A DNA stretch of 64,000 nucleotides, from the IMG/VR virus record IMGVR_UViG_3300037116_000299, positions 1 through 64,000 of that record. One strand, given 5' to 3'. A program made the translations under genes and the position numbers. Position 1 is the first letter of the stretch; every line of letters begins with the position of its first letter. The stretch comes from a virus. Of the stretch, positions 55,618 to 63,655 are shown in pieces. Below the pieces are notes generated by a model, which searched no databases, was not told the DNA's origin, and was given only the letters and a program-made list of their open reading frames with translations.

Positions 55618-56841
55618 CTACTGTTTATCTGGACGCATGCGGTGGAAGACCGGGAACTTGAGGCTGTTCTTCTCCGTGATGCCCTTGTGCTTGACCTCGA
55701 CGACCTTGCCCACCAGCGTTCCGGCCTGGAACTCGACCCAGAGCGCGATCCGTTCCTTGTTGTCGAAGCCGGTACCGACCTCGCTGGTCACCGTGACGGT
55801 GGGAAAGACGCTCTGGCCGATCAGGTCAGGAGCGATGTTGCCATCGTCCTGCAGGAAACCAAAGACCATGAGCCCGCCCAGCATGCCGGCGCATTTACCC
55901 CGGCCCTCGTAGGCACCCTCGATCTTGAAATCGCCATCCTTCATGTCGGCGATGAAGTCACCCGTAAACTCGGGCTTCCACTTCAGCCACACGCCGGACT
56001 TGCGATATTCGTAGAGGCCGTCGGCACGCTTGACAACGATGCCTTCCTTGCCTTTCTCGATGACCTGGAGACGGGCATAATCGATGATGTTCTCGAGGGC
56101 GCCCTCCTCGTACGGATTCTCCTGGATCTTGCAATCTGGACCGTTCACCTTCTGAATGAGTGTGACGATCTGCCTCAGATTCACCTTGCGACGAGATAGA
56201 AGGTCCCTGCATGTCGTGGCATCAAACTCTGCTTTCGGCAGAACGTCCCAAACCTTGTAAACGAAGCCCTCGGCTTGTGGATCGTCCTCGTGCAGTCGGA
56301 GCAGTCCGCCGGCTGCATTGAAATCCAGGGTCAGATGGACAATCTCTCCATCGAGCACAATGTCGTCACAGGACTCGTACGCAGCGGCCGCGGCTTCAAG
56401 CTGTGCTTGGATAAACCGCACGTTATGGTGAGGCAGGCCCGTTGACGTCAAAAGCTCGGCTTTCCCGTTCTTGATATGAGCGGGGCAGCGGTAGCCATCT
56501 TCCTTGGGCTCGAAATAGACCCAGGTCCAGTCTTTGGGCGGTTTCGCAGGGTCATAGACCTTGCAGAGCTGGATGCCTTCACGCTTGCGGCGGACCACGA
56601 CAGGACCCTGCTTCAGGAGTGCCGGCCACGGCGTTTCAGGGCTGCAGTCCATCGGGATTGTCATAGGGGCATCACCGAAACACGCCCGGACGTCGGCTCC
56701 GGCCTGCGCCAGGGACTGAAGAATGACCTCCTTCACCGGCGAAGAAGGTGCTCTCAGTACGATCTCGTCATGTACTGTGGCGACCACATACTGCTTCAGA
56801 TCTTCCGGTATGCAATCAAACAGCGTTGGGTTCGTGTTCAT
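55618..56841 (-). CDS. ATP-dependent DNA ligase with N-terminal PolI motif-C remnant
   Basis: 407 aa, ATG with AAGGA four bases upstream. Residues 1-70 match the C terminus of a family A polymerase: EDLKQYVVATVHDEIVLRAP contains motif C (His24-Asp25-Glu26), and APMTIPMDCSPETPW matches the VPL-V-D-x-G-x-NW ending. From about 105 it is an ATP-dependent ligase: YFEPKEDGYRC (Lys113), IVLDGEIVHL, EGFVYKVWDVL, EGIVVKRADGLYEYRKSGVW and LKWKPE (motif V), then an OB-like domain ending KNSLKFPVFHRMR. A second ligase (51681) is nearby. The remnant lacks motifs A and B, so it cannot polymerise. Confidence 0.8.
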   Translation of the reverse strand: MNTNPTLFDCIPEDLKQYVVATVHDEIVLRAPSSPVKEVILQSLAQAGADVRACFGDAPMTIPMDCSPETPWPALLKQGPVVVRRKREGIQLCKVYDPAKPPKDWTWVYFEPKEDGYRCPAHIKNGKAELLTSTGLPHHNVRFIQAQLEAAAAAYESCDDIVLDGEIVHLTLDFNAAGGLLRLHEDDPQAEGFVYKVWDVLPKAEFDATTCRDLLSRRKVNLRQIVTLIQKVNGPDCKIQENPYEEGALENIIDYARLQVIEKGKEGIVVKRADGLYEYRKSGVWLKWKPEFTGDFIADMKDGDFKIEGAYEGRGKCAGMLGGLMVFGFLQDDGNIAPDLIGQSVFPTVTVTSEVGTGFDNKERIALWVEFQAGTLVGKVVEVKHKGITEKNSLKFPVFHRMRPDKQ

Positions 56842-56995
56842 CGGTTCCTTGGTATTGCCGGATCAGCGCCGGTTCGGGGTAAGTGCAATGACACTGAATG
56901 AAGATCGCGGCATCCCAGGGAGTGGTTCCACCTGAGTCGGCTGACCCTGTCCCGTGACAGGTCAAGCAGTCGGGATCAGGCTGGATCGTCGTCAT
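56816..56995 (-). CDS. Small zinc-ribbon-like protein (59 aa)
   Basis: MTTIQPDPDCLTCHGTGSAD then FIQCHCTYPEPALIRQYQGT; CxxCxGxG and CxC resemble half of a DnaJ-type or small zinc ribbon. A GTG nine bases upstream is also possible. It overlaps the ligase fusion gene by 26 bp. Confidence 0.5.
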   Translation of the reverse strand: MTTIQPDPDCLTCHGTGSADSGGTTPWDAAIFIQCHCTYPEPALIRQYQGTDEHEPNAV

Positions 56996-57158
56996 CTTCG
57001 CCACCCACGATCACATCGACCGTATAGGTCTGCTTGCCATCGACGACGATGCCTTCTGTTGGGCCGTCCGTTTCCACGTCGATGTCTTGCACGTAGTTCA
57101 CACCCTTGACGAATGCTTCAGCTTCCGCCAGTGAATCGAATACGTTGGTTGATCTCAT
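56976..57158 (-). CDS. Small acidic hypothetical protein (60 aa)
   Basis: MRSTNVFDSLAEAEAFVKGV then a beta-rich middle and a DDDDPA end. AGGAG lies four bases before the ATG. The frame is open upstream to 57491, but that region is non-coding leader and another gene. Function unknown. Confidence 0.55.
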   Translation of the reverse strand: MRSTNVFDSLAEAEAFVKGVNYVQDIDVETDGPTEGIVVDGKQTYTVDVIVGGEDDDDPA

Positions 57159-57280
57159 AGTTCTCCTGCCGGCATACAAAATCGGCCGGTACGAATTGGG
57201 ATTTGAAAAGGGAAAAGGTAGAAAACGCGTAAAACGTCCAACAACAGAACCCGTTTTTGGCCTCGCGTGAAGCCCTTTCC
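57159..57280 (-). promoter_or_regulatory. A/T-rich leader between UDG-like and small acidic genes
   Basis: One of the few gaps over 100 bp in the minus-strand block. It contains T-rich tracts on the minus strand and a CCGGC/GCCGG hairpin (about 57169-57189) just before the ribosome site, so it likely holds a promoter; the boxes are not certain. Confidence 0.35.
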
Positions 57281-58006
57281 CTACATCATGCCGAGACCCT
57301 TCGCCTCGCGATTCTCCCTGGCCTCTACGGCCAGTTCGGTAATGCGGTTCTGTTCGATGAACTCGCGCTTGAAGTAATCGAGCGCGCGCTCTACGACCGC
57401 GTTCTTGTCCATCGAAGGCTTCTTTACCACCCAGACCGGATCGACCATGCAAAAGACCGGAACGCCCGGCAGGTACGAAGTCTCGAACCACTGGGCATCG
57501 TGGGTCTTCGCCTTCGGCTTGTCGTTGGGCGTGTCCCCGGTCCCCAGCAGGGCGGACGCGGCCACCCAGCCCAGGGCAATCACTGCCTTGAGATTGGGCA
57601 TGGCGCGCAGGACGCGCAGGCAGCGTGGGCCAAAGCAGGCCGAGATCTCGGTGGCTTCCGGCTCACGCTGGATCTCCTCGATTCCCTTCTTGACCTTGGG
57701 AGGCATGCATTGAATCACCGAAGTGATGAAGACGTCTTTCTGGGTGTCCAGACCGATGAGCTTCATCCACTGCTCGAAGGCGCGGCCGTGGGCGCCCACC
57801 AGGGCGACACCTCGTTCGCTCTCCGATTCGCGCGGAGCCTCATTGACAAAGGCCAGCTCGGCGAAGGGATTACCGCGGTAGATGAAGCCGCGGTTGTAAG
57901 GATGGAGCATGCTGAGGCGGCAGTTCTGACAGGCCGAGGAGATCGACTTGATCACCTCGGCCACGTCTTCCTGCTCGACCTCAACGCTATCGAATAAAGT
58001 TGCCAT
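57281..58006 (-). CDS. Family 4-like uracil-DNA glycosylase with altered motifs
   Basis: 241 aa. Cys26, Cys29, Cys100 and Cys124 fit the 4Fe-4S cluster of family 4/5 UDGs; FITSVIQCMPPKVKKGIEEI and ACFGPRCLRVLRAMPNLKAV with IALGWVAASALLG match the rest of the fold. But motif A, normally GEAPGxxED, is VNEAPRESES, and where HPS is expected near the end I read FCMVDPVWVVKKP (Asp189-Pro190), so the usual His is missing. It may remove an unusual base, bind uracil-DNA, or be inactive. Confidence 0.65.
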   Translation of the reverse strand: MATLFDSVEVEQEDVAEVIKSISSACQNCRLSMLHPYNRGFIYRGNPFAELAFVNEAPRESESERGVALVGAHGRAFEQWMKLIGLDTQKDVFITSVIQCMPPKVKKGIEEIQREPEATEISACFGPRCLRVLRAMPNLKAVIALGWVAASALLGTGDTPNDKPKAKTHDAQWFETSYLPGVPVFCMVDPVWVVKKPSMDKNAVVERALDYFKREFIEQNRITELAVEARENREAKGLGMM

Positions 58007-58160
58007 ATCGTTTGCCTACAGTCTCCGCAGCTGCTTTGAAGATCGAATCGCGGTAAGAGGTTCGTGCGGCCATCATGATGACGCCGACAAAGGTCACCGC
58101 GACCAGCAGCCAGAAAGTCTTCGTCAGCAGCCGGGCGAACATGAATAGAAGTATGTCCAT
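57987..58160 (-). CDS. Small single-pass membrane protein (57 aa)
   Basis: MDILLFMFARLLTKTFWLLV then AVTFVGVIMMAARTSYRDSI: a helix-rich hydrophobic N-terminal segment and a basic C terminus. It starts just inside the sliding-clamp stop region and overlaps the UDG-like start by 20 bp. Ribosome site weak. Function unknown. Confidence 0.5.
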   Translation of the reverse strand: MDILLFMFARLLTKTFWLLVAVTFVGVIMMAARTSYRDSIFKAAAETVGKRYGNFIR

Positions 58161-58164
58161 GGCT

Positions 58165-59391
58165 TTACTGCCAGACGGGCATAATGACGTACCGCGACTC
58201 GACAGCATCGTCGACATCGTCTACGACCAGGCCCTTGTTGAACTTGGCCTTGTCGTTGTAGTCGTGAATGCCAATCCGCAGTGTCTCCTTTGAGGAAGTG
58301 CTGGCTGCATTCTTGAGGTAGTCGAGGTTGACCGTGACCTTGACGTCCAGGTTCTCCGGCACACCTGCTTCCAGCGTGATCGGCATCTCGTCCGAGATAT
58401 CCGACACGTTCAGCTTGTTGTGGGCCGAGATCTTCAGCGTCTTGCCGTAGATCTCAAGGTGAGCCAAGCGGGCATCGTCGAAAGCGGTGACGCGGCCGAG
58501 GATCTGGCACAGCTCCTCGCGGTTGACGGTGAACCAGTAATCCGGCACGTGCATGTCGATGGTTTTCCCGATATCCGGGAACTTGCCAATCAGCAGGCGG
58601 GTACCAAAGAACGTGTCTTCGCCCATCCGGAAGAAGAGCTTGGAAATGTCGCCGGTGGCGTTTCGTGCGCCCTCGATAACACGAACGTCCTCTTCCTTGC
58701 GCACCAACTTGGCGAGCGAAGGCAGGGCCACGTCCGGGATCAGGATGTTCTCCATCTCCTTGGGACCCTTCTGGCCCTTGATGACGATCCGGGCGCAAGC
58801 GTGCGCATCGGTCGCATGGGCCTCGTAGCCACGGTCGGTAGACACCAGCTTCATGCCGCTGAAAGCAAAGCGCTGGGTGGCCTCGTTCTCGCGTGGGATA
58901 CAGAACTGTGCCCGGCGCACGAACTCGTTCAAATCCTTGCCCTTGACCGTGTAGCTGGGCGCTTGCTTGAACGGAATGGCATTCATCCTGGAAGCCATGA
59001 TGTCGGTTCCCTTGGAGTCGTAACCCAGGTGGAAGACGTTACGACCGATCTTCACCCGGATCCGGGAAGGCTTGTCGCTGCTGCCGGCCTTGCCCTTGCT
59101 GGGCGAGACCAGTTCAATCTCGGCGAGATCGCCAGGATTGCGGCTCTGCAGCCCGGCGCGGAGCTGATCCGGATCAAGCAGGGTCATGCCGGCCATTTCA
59201 ACGGTGGCCTGAAGCTTCACGGTGGACTCGGCAGTGATGTTGGTCGAGTACAGGAAGACGGCAGACGAAGTCTCGGTCTTGTGGACCGATACGAAGATGC
59301 CGCCGGTGCCTGCATCCTTCTTCTTATCGATGGTCGCTGAGACCTTGTTGACGGCGTCGAGTAAATCGCCGGCTTTGACACTGAACTTCAT
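58165..59391 (-). CDS. DnaN-type sliding clamp (beta)
   Basis: 408 aa. Three-domain beta clamp: N-terminal MKFSVKAGDLLDAVNKVSAT, middle FAFSGMKLVSTDRGYEAHAT with DAHACARIVIKG (the VATDGHRLA-like motif), and C-terminal IHDYNDKAKFNKGLVVD and SRYVIMPVWQ, matching the usual YVIMPMR ending. Encircles DNA and tethers the polymerase; partner of the clamp loader at 53797. Some insertions (SPSKGKAGSSDKPSR) distinguish it from chromosomal DnaN. Confidence 0.8.
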   Translation of the reverse strand: MKFSVKAGDLLDAVNKVSATIDKKKDAGTGGIFVSVHKTETSSAVFLYSTNITAESTVKLQATVEMAGMTLLDPDQLRAGLQSRNPGDLAEIELVSPSKGKAGSSDKPSRIRVKIGRNVFHLGYDSKGTDIMASRMNAIPFKQAPSYTVKGKDLNEFVRRAQFCIPRENEATQRFAFSGMKLVSTDRGYEAHATDAHACARIVIKGQKGPKEMENILIPDVALPSLAKLVRKEEDVRVIEGARNATGDISKLFFRMGEDTFFGTRLLIGKFPDIGKTIDMHVPDYWFTVNREELCQILGRVTAFDDARLAHLEIYGKTLKISAHNKLNVSDISDEMPITLEAGVPENLDVKVTVNLDYLKNAASTSSKETLRIGIHDYNDKAKFNKGLVVDDVDDAVESRYVIMPVWQ

Positions 59392-59509
59392 GATTGCTCC
59401 ATTTCTTTAGGAGGACGCGACGAGATTGATTACTCGCCGTCCAGGGGTTTTCAACCTGGCTTTCCACCGTTGGCTTGGCCTTCGCCTTCGGCCTGGGAGA
59501 GCGCGACAT
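59324..59509 (-). CDS. Possible small basic protein overlapping the clamp start
   Basis: 61 aa from ATG 59509, with GGGGAG six bases upstream: MSRSPRPKAKAKPTVESQVE then a basic chain that overlaps the clamp gene by 68 bp. The strong ribosome site argues for it, the overlap against it. May simply be leader. Confidence 0.35.
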   Translation of the reverse strand: MSRSPRPKAKAKPTVESQVENPWTASNQSRRVLLKKWSNHEVQCQSRRFTRRRQQGLSDHR

Positions 59510-59537
59510 CGCTGTCTCCCCGCGCGTCCATACTTGG

Positions 59538-60380
59538 TTAGGCTGCCTTCTGTTCGACCAGGCGCTGTTCTGCTTCGGGCGTAACCTGAGCATTGCGGCG
59601 TTTCTTCGAGCAGGCGGCACAGAGGGGAACCCCGTACTGAGCCTGGCTGCGCAGGAATACGTCCCAGAAGTGGAGCGAACGCTTGTTGTGCTGCGCGTCC
59701 TCGTATTCCACCGTCACGATCGGATCGGTGCACTCCGAGCAGTCCTTGGCCGGGTACGCCCAGTCAGGAATCTGAGGCTGATCGGTCCAGCACTTCTTGA
59801 TGGAGTTGTACTTGCACTCCTGGGTGGGAAATGCGTACAAATACCGGCCTGGACCCCATTTGGACATCGCGCGCTTGTAGGCCTGCGCCTCTGCCGTGGT
59901 GATCCAGTTGCCGTCGGCCGTATCCTTGGCGCCGGTCGAATCATGCCAGACCCAGCCGAGGACCGGACCCATCCAGATACCGACTCGAACTACGAGTCCA
60001 ACCTGGTAGGCGTTGACTTCCTTCGCCGGTTCCAGAACCCGGGCATTGCCCTGCTCGTCCTTGTTCTGCCAGTCCAGCCGGGCCTTGGCCAGTTTGGTGT
60101 AGGGCGCGATGTCGACGCGAACCACTTCGGACTGCCAGAAGCCTGGTCCGATGACGGCATCCATGCGTTCGGTGTAAACGCGCGAATCCGCATAGGCGGC
60201 CGCGGTAGCGACGCCGCTCTTGATGGTCTGCGGCAGGAAGTAGATGTCCTCGGGATTGAAAGGTTCTGCCAGGCTTCGCAGCGTTGCCTTGAAGTCCACG
60301 TGGTAGGCCGGGAGCGTGGCGCCCGGGAAAGCGAGTATAACCGGCGGCGCGGCCGCGGCTGTGGTGGGTTTGGTTGCCAT
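59538..60380 (-). CDS. Rad52-like single-strand annealing protein with zinc motif
   Basis: 280 aa. AAYADSRVYTERMDAVIGPG with FWQSEVVRVDIAPYTK is the conserved YVxxRxVxDRLDxVxGPxNW part of Rad52/Rad22, and AEAQAYKRAMSKWGPGRYLY the A-x-KRAx-R-FG segment. C-terminal CSEC and CAAC knuckles (about 214-260) suggest a zinc ribbon. It anneals complementary single strands; likely works with RecA and the Cas4-like nuclease. Confidence 0.7.
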   Translation of the reverse strand: MATKPTTAAAAPPVILAFPGATLPAYHVDFKATLRSLAEPFNPEDIYFLPQTIKSGVATAAAYADSRVYTERMDAVIGPGFWQSEVVRVDIAPYTKLAKARLDWQNKDEQGNARVLEPAKEVNAYQVGLVVRVGIWMGPVLGWVWHDSTGAKDTADGNWITTAEAQAYKRAMSKWGPGRYLYAFPTQECKYNSIKKCWTDQPQIPDWAYPAKDCSECTDPIVTVEYEDAQHNKRSLHFWDVFLRSQAQYGVPLCAACSKKRRNAQVTPEAEQRLVEQKAA

Positions 60381-60387
60381 TTCTCTC

Positions 60388-60558
60388 CTAGTCGAAGTAG
60401 TTGAATCGAAACATCAGGTGACCGGCCTTCATGACCTTCTTGGCTGGCTTTTCACACTTGGGGCAGGACTGATCGACGTCAGAATCAGACATCTTGAGCA
60501 GCTTCTCGAACTTGTGAGCGCACTTCTTGGAAGTGCACTCGTAGTCATACATGGGCAT
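60388..60558 (-). CDS. FmdB-type zinc-ribbon protein (56 aa)
   Basis: MPMYDYECTSKKCAHKFEKL then SCPKCEKPAKKVMKAGHLMF: the M-P-x-Y-x-Y-x-C-x-x-x-x-C...C-P-x-C pattern of FmdB regulatory-protein-like zinc ribbons. Starts at 60558; the longer frame to 60705 is not protein-like. Function in phages unknown, perhaps transcriptional. Confidence 0.7.
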   Translation of the reverse strand: MPMYDYECTSKKCAHKFEKLLKMSDSDVDQSCPKCEKPAKKVMKAGHLMFRFNYFD

Positions 60559-60886
60559 GGGTTTGATAACTCCTGGAGGCGATAGTGCGGTTGAAGATAC
60601 TCGCCGCGATCTTGCTGAAACGCGAACAGAACACATCCTGCCTGCGGTGAATGTCCCGCAGTTCGGCCATTCCTCCGTCATTGAGACGGTAGCCGGTTGA
60701 TCCACGATCGACGTACGTGACCGTGAGTCCGTTCAGAACCGCGTCGAACCGGCTGAGGCTGTTCTCCATCAGCAGACCGTATCGCTTGTTCATCACTAAG
60801 CACACTGACAGTAAGTTCGCTTCGGCCATACGATGGTCGGGGGCGGCTTCCAGCAGTAGCAGAATCATGCGTTCCATCAACATCAT
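60545..60886 (-). CDS. Hypothetical protein (113 aa)
   Basis: MMLMERMILLLLEAAPDHRM then AEANLLSVCLVMNKRYGLLM and an LTVTYVDRGSTGYRLNDGGM strand region with a wHTH look. The C-terminal end is basic. One-base stop/start overlap with the gene upstream and 14 bp with FmdB. May be a small winged-helix protein; weak. Confidence 0.5.
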   Translation of the reverse strand: MMLMERMILLLLEAAPDHRMAEANLLSVCLVMNKRYGLLMENSLSRFDAVLNGLTVTYVDRGSTGYRLNDGGMAELRDIHRRQDVFCSRFSKIAASIFNRTIASRSYQTHAHV

Positions 60887-61257
60887 TACGAGACCTCTTC
60901 TACCTTTGTGGTTCCATCGGGACTACCAAAGACACGGTAGCGAGCACCCCAGTGCGGGGTTCCGCAATGCGTCTTGACGCGTTCCAGGGCCCGGGCGGCT
61001 GTCTGACAGAGGCTCTCAAGCAGCTCGCCGCGGAACACTGGACTTTTGACATGCCGGCCATCTTCCACCACATCCACGTGAGGGACAGTCCATACTGGGC
61101 CGTCAGTTCCTTTCACGTAGTTGATGTTGGTGATCGCCGTATCATCCCCAGGCCCCCAGCAGAGCGATACAGACGCGCGGATTCCGCTCGCTTCTGAATC
61201 GGGCTTGCTGGGCACCAGCACCAGGGCGTGGGTCATACCTTTCAATTCTCGGGACAT
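60886..61257 (-). CDS. Hypothetical protein (123 aa)
   Basis: GGAG four bases before the ATG. Beta-rich: MTHALVLVPSKPDSEASGIR, ASVSLCWGPGDDTAITNINY, WTVPHVDVVEDGRHVKSP, helix LLESLCQTAARALERVKTH. No family recognised. Confidence 0.55.
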   Translation of the reverse strand: MSRELKGMTHALVLVPSKPDSEASGIRASVSLCWGPGDDTAITNINYVKGTDGPVWTVPHVDVVEDGRHVKSPVFRGELLESLCQTAARALERVKTHCGTPHWGARYRVFGSPDGTTKVEEVS

Positions 61258-61264
61258 GGGGCTC

Positions 61265-63562
61265 CTATGCAGCCTTAGGCAGGTTCGCCTCGGCCTTCAC
61301 TTCCTTGCGGATGCGATGGGCCAGGAATGTGAAACGCTGGTTGACGTCACACTGTTCGACCGCGAGCTTCACCGCATTCCAGGCGGCAATGAACACGATC
61401 ATCTTCTTGGCACGGGTATTCGCCGTGTAGAGGAGATTTCTCTGCAACATGGGGAAGTGGTGATTCGTCATAATGCAAATGACAAAACTGAACTCGGAGC
61501 CTTGACTCTTGTGCACCGTGGCCGCGTAAGCAAGGACCAGATCATCGGTCTCTGCATACGGATAGCGCACGATCTTGCCATAGAAGTCGATCTGGATCTC
61601 TTTGTTGATCTCATCGAACTCCTTGATGAAACCAATGTCGCCGTTGAAGATCTCCAACTTGTAATCGTTGGACAACTGCATGACGCGATCGCCAATGCGG
61701 AACTTCTGAGCCCGGATCGCAACTTCCTTGCCGTCGGGATTGAGTGTGGCCTGCAGCACGGTGTTGAAGACGGGGAAGCCAGCAGGTCCCTTGCGCATCG
61801 GCATCAGTACCTGGAGATCCCGTACCGGATCGATTCCATGCTTGACGACGATCCGATTGATCACCGCCGGCAGCATCTTCTTGATCCACTCCAGGTCGTC
61901 TTTGCCTTTGCCCTCACCTTCCGTAGCCTTCGGTACCTCCATGAAGTAGGAATCCGCTTCGATGTTGCGGCCCTTCTTCACGTCGGGGAAGATCGGCATC
62001 TGGCCGGTCCGGATCTTATGAGCGTTCCGGATGATCAGCGAGTTCTCCGCCTGGCGGAAGATCGTCTCCAGCTTGGTCACGTGGACCCGGTTGGAGTTGA
62101 TCAGGTCCCGCAGGACCATGCCAGGGCCGACTGAAGGCAGTTGGTCGATATCACCGACAAAGACTACCGAGCAGGCGTCCGAGACAGCATCCATCAGGGA
62201 GTCCGCCAGCTGAATGTCCAGCATGGAGGCTTCGTCCACAACCAACAGGTCGCAGTGGAGCGGATTGCTGCGATCCCGCAGGAAGTCGCCCATCTCCGGA
62301 TCCCATTCCAGCAGCTTGTGGATGGTCTGGGCTTCCTGTTCGGTCACCTCGGACATCCGCTTGGCCGCGCGGCCGGTAGGCGCGCACAGCTCCACCCTCA
62401 GACCCAGGCGAGCGGCGGTGCGCAGGAGCATCTTCAGCGTCGTGGTCTTGCCGGTTCCAGGACCTCCCGTCAGAATCGACAGGTTGTTCAGGAGGGCGGC
62501 GATGACCGCATCCCGCTGCTGTTCATTGGGGATTTGACCCAGGTCGGCTTCAACACGCTCCAGGGTCTCCTCGATGCCCCGAGGGGCAACGTGCAGGAAA
62601 CTCTGCAGCTCGCCAATGCGGCGGGCCAGACGTACCTCCGCCTCATGAATGTGAGGCAGATAGTAGAAGACCCAGGGCTTTCCATTGACCTGAATCTCTT
62701 CCTTCATCAAACGCTTGCGATCGACAGACCGGGTAATGGCGGCAATCGCCTCCAACTCCGGCAACTGCATCTCCTCGTCCTCGGTAACGCCGCGCCGGCT
62801 GCTGGCAATCTTGCGGACTGCCGTAATCAGGTCCGCGGCGGGAAGGAAGCAGTGACCGTGACCGGTACCTTCGGTCACCACATGGGTCACAGCTGCCTCC
62901 GTACGCTCCGGACAACGCTCAGGCCATCCCATGCGCTTGGCGAGGTCGTCGGCCTTCCTGAAGCCAATCCCGTCCACGGCCATGGCCTTGTACGGGTTCT
63001 TCTGGAGGGTCTCGGTGACCTTGTTGCCGAAGATGGCGATAAACCGCTTGGCCCATACATCGCCGATGCCGAACTGCGCCAGCCACAGACCCACCTGCCG
63101 AAGCAACGGATCGTGGTTCTCCAGCCAGGAGGCAGCAATCTTGTCGGCCTTTGCCTGGGTGATCCCCGGACATTCCGCCAACCGCATCGGCTGCTTGTCC
63201 AGGATCTCGATGATGTCGTGGCCGAAGTGAGCAGTCAGTTGTGCCGCTGTCTTCGGACCCACACCCTCGACCCAGCGTTCGAGAAAGCGTTGCTTGCCGA
63301 CCAGGCTGGTCGGGATTAGCTTCACGGCCTGGGACGCAACGAAGGTTGCGCCGTACTTCGGATCGTCCACGACTTTGCCGTAGAACTCGAACAGATCCTC
63401 TGGATCCCAGTCTGGAATCTCTCCTTTGACGGAGAGGTCGGGTCCTGGCTGTTCTGGATGAACACTCACGATCCGGAAGATGTTGCCTTCGGAGCTGGTG
63501 CCCTGGCGCGGATAGCGCTGCCACATGATGTTGCCCCGGAACTTCTGCAGATCGTCTTCCAC
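61265..63562 (-). CDS. RecD2-type DNA helicase
   Basis: 765 aa, GTG start with AGGGG six bases upstream. N-terminal helix-hairpin-helix repeats (VEGVGPKTAAQLTAHFGHDI, LAECPGITQAKADKIAASW, AMAVDGIGFRKADDLAKRMG) and a 1B-like domain. SF1 helicase motifs: LTGGPGTGKTTTLKMLL near 360-376, LCAPTGRAAKRMSE, LLVVDEASMLDIQLADSL, FVGDIDQLPSVGPGMVLRDL, YAATVHKSQGSEFSFVI and YTANTRAKKMIVF. 5'-3' unwinding in recombination or replication restart. Confidence 0.85.
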   Translation of the reverse strand: MEDDLQKFRGNIMWQRYPRQGTSSEGNIFRIVSVHPEQPGPDLSVKGEIPDWDPEDLFEFYGKVVDDPKYGATFVASQAVKLIPTSLVGKQRFLERWVEGVGPKTAAQLTAHFGHDIIEILDKQPMRLAECPGITQAKADKIAASWLENHDPLLRQVGLWLAQFGIGDVWAKRFIAIFGNKVTETLQKNPYKAMAVDGIGFRKADDLAKRMGWPERCPERTEAAVTHVVTEGTGHGHCFLPAADLITAVRKIASSRRGVTEDEEMQLPELEAIAAITRSVDRKRLMKEEIQVNGKPWVFYYLPHIHEAEVRLARRIGELQSFLHVAPRGIEETLERVEADLGQIPNEQQRDAVIAALLNNLSILTGGPGTGKTTTLKMLLRTAARLGLRVELCAPTGRAAKRMSEVTEQEAQTIHKLLEWDPEMGDFLRDRSNPLHCDLLVVDEASMLDIQLADSLMDAVSDACSVVFVGDIDQLPSVGPGMVLRDLINSNRVHVTKLETIFRQAENSLIIRNAHKIRTGQMPIFPDVKKGRNIEADSYFMEVPKATEGEGKGKDDLEWIKKMLPAVINRIVVKHGIDPVRDLQVLMPMRKGPAGFPVFNTVLQATLNPDGKEVAIRAQKFRIGDRVMQLSNDYKLEIFNGDIGFIKEFDEINKEIQIDFYGKIVRYPYAETDDLVLAYAATVHKSQGSEFSFVICIMTNHHFPMLQRNLLYTANTRAKKMIVFIAAWNAVKLAVEQCDVNQRFTFLAHRIRKEVKAEANLPKAA

Positions 63563-63655
63563 TGATACCCCTGAACCTGACTAACAGTCAGTATGTCTTG
63601 CGGACGGTTATTTCCCTATAAGGGGAACTGCCTATATCCGTGTGAAATGCTGGTT
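63563..63655 (-). promoter_or_regulatory. Gap with palindromes upstream of recD2
   Basis: CTGACT-AAC-AGTCAG (63578-63592, read on the plus strand) and a TTCCC/GGGAA palindrome (about 63610-63626) lie between the last gene and recD2. The minus-strand TACTGAC half is similar to the TACTGAC of the operator at 32172. Likely a promoter/operator region. Confidence 0.4.

Noticed and set aside
57159-57491. Upstream extension of the 60-residue protein at 56976
   Set aside because: It runs through an A/T-rich leader and into the UDG-like gene in a Gly/Arg-rich frame; the ATG at 57158 has AGGAG.
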